DNA of 64,000 bases from assembly GCF_900104725.1 (NCBI RefSeq), contig NZ_LT629758.1, positions 9,510,001 through 9,574,000 of the forward strand, given 5' to 3'. Shown here piece after piece: positions 59,518 through 64,000 of this stretch. The notes beneath the pieces were generated by a model. The model had not been told where the DNA came from and did no database searches. It was given only the letters and a program-made list of their open reading frames with translations. Position numbers and translations under genes: made by a program. Numbering within the stretch: the stretch's first letter is position 1; every line of letters begins with the position of its first letter. Origin of the DNA: Actinoplanes derwentensis. Lineage in GTDB: Bacteria; Actinomycetota; Actinomycetes; Mycobacteriales; Micromonosporaceae.

Positions 59518-60516
59518 CTAGCTGGTGGACTCGCGGACGGTGAACGTCGCCGGGATGATCGTCGGGCGGTTCGGCAGCGGGGTGCCCTCGAAGTGGGCGA
59601 GCAGAGTCCGGGCCGCCGCCTCACCCATCTCGCGCATGGGCTGGTGGACCGTGGTCAGCGGCGGCTGGGTGTGCGCGGCCATCGAGATGTCGTCGAAACC
59701 GACGACCGCGACGTCCTCCGGAATGCGCCGGCCGGACTCCGTCAGAGCCTGCATCGCACCGGCCGCGGAGAGGTCGTTGTGGCAGAAGACGGCGTCGAAC
59801 TCCACGCCGTCCGCGATCGCCCGCTGGATCGCCGCGGTGCCGCAGTCGAAGGTGAAGTCGCCGAGCAGCACCCGGTCCTCGGTGATCGGGTGACCGGCGT
59901 CGGCGTAGACCGCGGCGAACCCGTCCCGGCGCTGCTGCGTGCAGCCGAACCGGGACGGGCCGGTGATCATGAGCGGCTGGTGCCGGCCGAGTTCGACCAG
60001 GTGCCGGGCGGCTTCACCGGCCCCGGTGTGGTTGGTGGTGCCGATGCTCGGGATCTGCCCGGCGACCTGGTCACGGTCGTCGATCAGGACCATCGGCAGG
60101 CCCCGCGAGTGCAGGGTGACGATGTAGTCGATGGTGCCCTCCGGCTCGATCGCCAGCAGCCCGTCGAACGATTTCGCCGCTACCTGGGCATTGAACTGCC
60201 GCATCGAGTCGGCGCCGCGGTTGGCGGTGAAGAGCAACAGGCCGTACTCCTCGGCCTCGAGGACGTCGACCGCGCCTTGCACCACCTCACTCATCCACGG
60301 CCAGGTGAGCGAGGGGACCAGCATGGCGACCACCCGGGTGCGCCCGCGGGCCAGATTGACCGCGCGGGCATTTGGCACGTAGCCGAGTTCGTCGATGACC
60401 GCGCGGACCCGGGCGGCCGTCGATTCGTCCAGTTCACCCTTGCCGTTGAGAACCCGGGACACCGTGGTCTTACTGACCTTGGCCTGGGCCGCCACGTCAG
60501 CGATGGTGATGGCCAC
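59518..60516 (-). CDS. LacI-family transcriptional regulator, 332 aa
   Basis: Helix-turn-helix [21 protein letters not shown], hinge and sugar-binding domain, ending in Thr-Thr-Val-His-Gln-Pro and Phe-Thr-Val-Arg-Glu-Ser. GTG start at 60516. No sugar genes are adjacent, so its targets are probably elsewhere; tandem candidate operators in front of its own gene suggest autoregulation. Confidence 0.92.
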   Translation of the reverse strand: MAITIADVAAQAKVSKTTVSRVLNGKGELDESTAARVRAVIDELGYVPNARAVNLARGRTRVVAMLVPSLTWPWMSEVVQGAVDVLEAEEYGLLLFTANRGADSMRQFNAQVAAKSFDGLLAIEPEGTIDYIVTLHSRGLPMVLIDDRDQVAGQIPSIGTTNHTGAGEAARHLVELGRHQPLMITGPSRFGCTQQRRDGFAAVYADAGHPITEDRVLLGDFTFDCGTAAIQRAIADGVEFDAVFCHNDLSAAGAMQALTESGRRIPEDVAVVGFDDISMAAHTQPPLTTVHQPMREMGEAAARTLLAHFEGTPLPNRPTIIPATFTVRESTS

Positions 60517-60557
60517 ACTCGCTCCTCATGTTTCCGGCAGTGTTGCCGGTGAGTTTC

Positions 60558-60581
60558 GGAACCGGTTTCGGTACCGGTTTC
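60558..60581. promoter_or_regulatory. Tandem LacI-type operator candidates
   Basis: GGAACCGGTTTC (60558-60569) and GGTACCGGTTTC (60570-60581) lie directly head to tail. Each is a CG-centred near-palindrome close to the classic GAAACCGGTTTC. They sit 42 bp upstream of the GTG of the LacI regulator. Confidence 0.65.
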
Positions 60582-60627
60582 GGCAGTCAACATCAGTGAG
60601 GGTCGTCACGTCAACGGATCGAGCGAC

Positions 60628-61491
60628 CTATTTCGATCTCAAGACGGTAACCGGGCTGTCGACAACGGATGCGCCGAGATTCGGCAGGACCACCCCGAGC
60701 GGGGCGTCGATCATCAGATCCGCGTACGGTTCGCCCCGGCTGACGCCCCGGTTCACGATCGCCACCCGGATCCCGTCCCGGACCGCCCGCAGCACGAAAC
60801 GGCGCCCCGACATCACCGTCAGCGACGAACCCAGGACCAGCAGCGAGCGCGCCCCGGCCACCGTCGCGAACGCCCGGGACACCCGGTCCGGCGGCACCGT
60901 CTCGCCGAAATAGACCACGTCCGGTTTCAGCATCCCGCCGCACGACCGGCAGTCCACCACGGTGAACCCGGCCTCCTCGGTCTCGTCCAGCTCCACGTCA
61001 CCGTCCGGGTTCACCGACGTCGCCACCGCGGCGAACCCCGGGTTCGCCGCCGTCAGCCGCTCCTCCAGCTCGGCCCGGCCGGTCAGGTCACCACAGCCCA
61101 GGCAGACGATCCGGGCCAGATTGCCGTGCAGTTCGATCACGTCCCGGGCACCGGCCTCCTGATGCAGCCCGTCCACGTTCTGTGTGATCACCCCGGCGAG
61201 CAGACCCTGCTCCTGGAGGCGGGCCACCGCGCGATGCCCCGCGTTGGGCCGGGCGTCGCCGATCGTCCGCCAGCCCAGGTGACTGCGCGCCCAGTAGCGC
61301 CGCCGGGCCAGCGGATCGCCGGTGAAGCTCTGATAGGTCATCGGCGAACCGCGGCGGGCCGAACCCGACGGGCCCCGGTAGTCGGGGATGCCCGAATCGG
61401 TTGAGAGGCCGGCACCGCTGAGCACGGCCACGCCACCCTCGGCGACCCACTCGTCCAGCCGCGCCACCTGCTCCACCACCTGAAGGTCCAT
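60628..61491 (-). CDS. Sirtuin (NAD-dependent protein deacylase), 287 aa
   Basis: SIR2 family: Gly-Ala-Gly-Leu-Ser-Thr-Asp-Ser-Gly-Ile-Pro-Asp-Tyr-Arg, Thr-Gln-Asn-Val-Asp-Gly-Leu-His, catalytic His122 in Glu-Leu-His-Gly-Asn, and a zinc site from Cys130/Cys133 plus Cys-Arg-Ser-Cys further on. Removes acyl groups from proteins with NAD consumption. Its start is ATG 61491; GGAGG lies very close, so another start cannot be excluded. Confidence 0.92.
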   Translation of the reverse strand: MDLQVVEQVARLDEWVAEGGVAVLSGAGLSTDSGIPDYRGPSGSARRGSPMTYQSFTGDPLARRRYWARSHLGWRTIGDARPNAGHRAVARLQEQGLLAGVITQNVDGLHQEAGARDVIELHGNLARIVCLGCGDLTGRAELEERLTAANPGFAAVATSVNPDGDVELDETEEAGFTVVDCRSCGGMLKPDVVYFGETVPPDRVSRAFATVAGARSLLVLGSSLTVMSGRRFVLRAVRDGIRVAIVNRGVSRGEPYADLMIDAPLGVVLPNLGASVVDSPVTVLRSK

Positions 61492-61608
61492 CCCTCCATC
61501 GTCCCTCGCCGCGGCCACCGGCCGGATCGCCGCCGGATGTCCCCGAAAGAGTGGTCGCGACGCGTTCGTCCGACGGGCTGAGCAGGGCGTACGAGTAGGT
61601 TGACAGCT

Positions 61609-61959
61609 GTGATCGCGGTGGCGCAGCCGGTAGCACGTCCTGGGGACGGGCAGCGGCTCCTGCGTTTCCTGACCAGCCTCGCGATGCTGGCACTCGCCGT
61701 CACCCTGCGACTTCCCGGTCCTGCTCCGGCGGTCGAGGCCGCTCCCGCCGCAGCCCCGGTCGCCGTCACGGCCGCACCGGTCGCTCCGGCCGCCGATGTC
61801 GCGCCCGTCGCCGTCGCCCCGGCCGCCGATGTCGCGCCGGTCGCCGCCGCTCCGGCCGACTTCACGCCGGCCGCTGTGGTCGCCGTGACGTTCACCACTC
61901 GTCTCCGCACCGGTGTTATTCCCGGAACCCACGGCTCCCGGGCGCCCCCGGCCCTCTGA
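61609..61959 (+). CDS. Ala/Pro/Val-rich exported small protein, 116 aa
   Basis: A hydrophobic N-terminal segment (Leu-Leu-Arg-Phe-Leu-Thr-Ser-Leu-Ala-Met-Leu) leads to a low-complexity region with Ala-Pro-Ala-Ala-Asp-Val-Ala-Pro-Val repeats. GTG at 61609 is close to the probable promoter, so the transcript may be leaderless. No named family; coding use is consistent with a real gene but the call is modest. Confidence 0.5.
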   Translation: MIAVAQPVARPGDGQRLLRFLTSLAMLALAVTLRLPGPAPAVEAAPAAAPVAVTAAPVAPAADVAPVAVAPAADVAPVAAAPADFTPAAVVAVTFTTRLRTGVIPGTHGSRAPPAL

Positions 61960-62016
61960 CGGGCCCACCCGTGGGCCCCGCCAACCGGCCGTAGATCCAC
62001 TTTCTGGGGGTACACC

Positions 62017-62718
62017 ATGGAATACGTACTGCAGACCTTCTTCGGCGCGGTGCCGCAGGCCACCGCGATCTGGCTGATCATCCTGCTCGCGCTGGGCATC
62101 GCCGTCGCCGCGGCGGCCCTGCCCCGCGGCATCCGGGCACCCCGGATCCCCGACGACGAGAACCGGTTCGCCGCCACCCTGGAAGCCGCCGCGATCGAGG
62201 CCGCCGAGGCCGCCGGGCGGCGCCGCACCGAATGGGCCGCCGCGCAGGACGCCGTCGACGGGGCCTGGGACGCCTACGAAGAAGCCTCCGACGCGGCCCG
62301 CCGGACCGGGTCGGCCACCGCGTTCCCGCTGATGAGCCGCCGCCGCCGACCCGGCGAGAACGTCGACCGCCAGCGCTACCTGCACCGGGCCGCCACCGAA
62401 CTGTGCCGCTCGCAGAACCTGTCGATCGCCCAGCTCAACGACGTCTACGCGCACCGCGGCTGGAACCCCCGCCTGCACCCCGTGCAGCAGGAGGCCGAAC
62501 TGCGCAACGCGGTCCGGGAACACCGGTTCGCGGCGTACCGGAAAGCGGTCGAGAAGGAACGCGCCGCCTGGCGTGGCGCCGAAGCGGCGGCCGAGACCCT
62601 GCGTGGTCTGCGAACCGAAGCCGCCACCGCACGTTTGCGCGGCCCGGAAGCGGAAACCACGGATCAGCAGTGGTGGGCTGAACAGTGGGCACCCGCCGAA
62701 CTCTCCGCGGCCGCCTGA
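62017..62718 (+). CDS. Single-pass membrane protein with coiled-coil tail, 233 aa
   Basis: The N-terminal ~35 residues form one membrane span (Thr-Ala-Ile-Trp-Leu-Ile-Ile-Leu-Leu-Ala-Leu). The rest is long, Ala/Glu/Arg-rich and helical, with coiled-coil character around residues 50-100 and 165-210. ATG 62017 preceded by GGGGG. It is of unknown function, and may sit next to the previous small protein as a pair. Confidence 0.72.
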   Translation: MEYVLQTFFGAVPQATAIWLIILLALGIAVAAAALPRGIRAPRIPDDENRFAATLEAAAIEAAEAAGRRRTEWAAAQDAVDGAWDAYEEASDAARRTGSATAFPLMSRRRRPGENVDRQRYLHRAATELCRSQNLSIAQLNDVYAHRGWNPRLHPVQQEAELRNAVREHRFAAYRKAVEKERAAWRGAEAAAETLRGLRTEAATARLRGPEAETTDQQWWAEQWAPAELSAAA

Positions 62719-62814
62719 TGGCCAACTGAGAGCCGCTCACCGTTCCCAGCGGACCGTGACAACGGCCCGGTAACGTGGCCGGGCGGACGGCGGAACGGCA
62801 ACGGCAAGGAGGCG

Positions 62815-63870
62815 ATGGTGACGATTACTCCCGTGGGTGGATCCGCGCCGGGGGTCCGGATCCATCGGGCGGCCCTGATCGAGGACGCCGTGCACGAGAT
62901 CGTCGAGCGCCGTCTGCGGGTGCGTGGCTGGAAGCCGTACATCACCGCGTACACCGGTTACGGCGCTCCCGGCTGGGCCCGGGTGATGGGCCGCGTGCTG
63001 CTGACCCGTCCCGGTTCGGCCCCCCGCCGCCGGGAGAAGGTCCGCGGCTGGCGCAGCTTCACCACCACCCCGGTGAGCAGTGCCCTGGTCCGCGTCGAAC
63101 TCGGCAGCACCGTCACCGAGGCCCGCACCGACCGCAGCGGTTACCTCGACGTCATCGTCAAGGGTGACCTGGATCCCGGCTGGGGCAGCGCGAAACTCTC
63201 CACCGAGGGCACCGCCCCGGTCGACGCCCCGATCCGGGTGCTCGACCCGGCGGTCAAGTTCGGGGTGATCTCCGACATCGACGACACGGTGATGGTCACC
63301 ACCCTGCCGCGGCCCCTGCTCGCCGCGTGGAACACGTTCGTGCTCGACGAGCACGCGCGCGCCGCGGTCCCCGGCATGGCGGTCCTCTACGAACGGCTGG
63401 TGCACGCCAATCCGGGCACCCCGGTCGTCTACCTCTCCACCGGCGCGTGGAACGTCGCACCCGCCCTGACCAGGTTCCTCAGCCGCCACCTCTACCCGGC
63501 CGGCCCGATCCTGCTGACCGATTGGGGTCCCACCCCGGACCGCTGGTTCCGCAGTGGCCAGGAGCACAAGCGCAAATCGCTGCAACGGCTCGCGCAGGAG
63601 TTCCCCGACGTCAAGTGGCTGCTCATCGGCGACGACGGGCAACACGACCAGGAGATCTACTCCGAGTTCGCCCGCGAGCACCCGGAGAACGTGGCCGCCG
63701 TCGCGATCCGGCGGCTCTCCCCGGCCCAGGCCGTGCTGGCCGGCGCGATCCCCGGCCCGTCGGAGACCGCCGAGGTCGTGCCCTCCGGAGGCAAGACCTG
63801 GTTCTCGGCCCCCGACGGCGCCGGGCTCTGGTCGCTACTGCGCGACACCGATCTCGTCGTGAAGAACTAG
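62815..63870 (+). CDS. App1-family phosphatase (DUF2183), 351 aa
   Basis: HAD-like phosphatase related to yeast phosphatidate phosphatase App1. The catalytic motif is Ser-Asp-Ile-Asp-Asp-Thr-Val (Asp154-Asp156), with Tyr-Leu-Ser-Thr-Gly-Ala-Trp-Asn and Gly-Asp-Asp-Gly-Gln-His-Asp further on. An N-terminal beta-rich domain of ~140 residues precedes it. ATG at 62815 preceded by AAGGAGG. Probable substrate is phosphatidate or another phosphomonoester. Confidence 0.9.
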   Translation: MVTITPVGGSAPGVRIHRAALIEDAVHEIVERRLRVRGWKPYITAYTGYGAPGWARVMGRVLLTRPGSAPRRREKVRGWRSFTTTPVSSALVRVELGSTVTEARTDRSGYLDVIVKGDLDPGWGSAKLSTEGTAPVDAPIRVLDPAVKFGVISDIDDTVMVTTLPRPLLAAWNTFVLDEHARAAVPGMAVLYERLVHANPGTPVVYLSTGAWNVAPALTRFLSRHLYPAGPILLTDWGPTPDRWFRSGQEHKRKSLQRLAQEFPDVKWLLIGDDGQHDQEIYSEFAREHPENVAAVAIRRLSPAQAVLAGAIPGPSETAEVVPSGGKTWFSAPDGAGLWSLLRDTDLVVKN

Positions 63871-63905
63871 GGCCGTTGTCGAGTGGTTTTCTCGACGGCG
63901 GCCTT
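63871..63905 (+). terminator. Hairpin after the App1-type gene
   Basis: GGCCGTTGTCGAG pairs imperfectly with CTCGACGGCGGCC (11 of 13 with G-T pairs) around TGGTTTT. It lies directly after the stop codon and is a probable terminator. Confidence 0.55.
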
Positions 63906-63925
63906 GCCGTTGATCTTCAACTGAA

Positions 63926-64000
63926 TTAAGAATCGCCCAGCTCAGGCTTGACTGCCGACTCGGCTACCCGCTCGTGCAGTTTGCTCCGGATCTCCTCCGG
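63926..64000 (-). CDS. 3' end of an unknown gene cut by the window edge
   Basis: On the minus strand, 24 codons plus a TAA stop are open to the window end: Pro-Glu-Glu-Ile-Arg-Ser-Lys-Leu-His-Glu-Arg-Val-Ala-Glu-Ser-Ala. It is convergent with the App1-type gene. Too short to name. Confidence 0.5.
   Translation of the reverse strand, partial: PEEIRSKLHERVAESAVKPELGDS

Overview
The window is high-GC DNA from a filamentous-type actinomycete. Gene content (LacI regulators, a MalFG-type sugar transporter without its own ATPase, a second gyrB/gyrA-like topoisomerase pair, deazaflavin-dependent oxidoreductase, many secreted subtilases, GTG starts, ATGA overlaps) fits Micromonosporaceae, most likely Actinoplanes or a close relative. 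The genus is an inference. No rRNA, tRNA, CRISPR array or prophage was found.

Layout. 1-6.2 kb: FtsX-type ABC permeases (the first cut by the window edge) with two ATPases, one of them convergent. 6.3-11.1 kb: a PRPP synthetase homologue with an altered PRPP loop, a hybrid histidine kinase, a small membrane protein, a secreted SGNH hydrolase and a small unknown. 11.1-11.6 kb: a non-coding nested palindrome. 11.6-19.8 kb: a LacI-controlled galactoside operon (GH42 beta-galactosidase, two permeases, binding protein, GH36 alpha-galactosidase). 19.9-23.6 kb: a Moco oxidoreductase with its flavin reductase, a subtilase and a Ddn-type protein. 23.6-27.4 kb: a tight four-gene operon (NrtR-type Nudix protein, J-domain/kinase-like protein, vWA protein, adenylosuccinate-synthetase paralogue). 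This is the best candidate for a little-described system.

27.6-35.1 kb holds three large paralogous secreted proteins built from repeated cysteine-pair modules plus a TIG/IPT domain, with a DUF1540 gene between the first two. 35.2-40.8 kb holds two tandem subtilases flanked by two paralogous membrane-anchored unknowns, an inward-facing four-gene island. 41-45.9 kb is mixed metabolism with a scar where a truncated EamA transporter meets a truncated AAA ATPase. 46-49.6 kb is a large AAA/LuxR regulator divergent from a class III nucleotidyl cyclase. 49.7-54.3 kb is the topoisomerase pair. 54.4-64 kb holds a decayed esterase, a MarR/cupin pair with a clear operator, an aldo/keto reductase, a methyltransferase, a dead TnpB element, a second LacI regulator, a sirtuin, small membrane proteins, an App1-type phosphatase and the 3' end of one more gene.

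The most unexpected non-coding signal is a family of 39-bp palindromes in tandem at exactly 61-bp spacing. It appears at three separate places, each between the 3' ends of convergent genes. Stems are kept while sequence drifts, and at the first site the array lies inside a ~135-bp inverted repeat.
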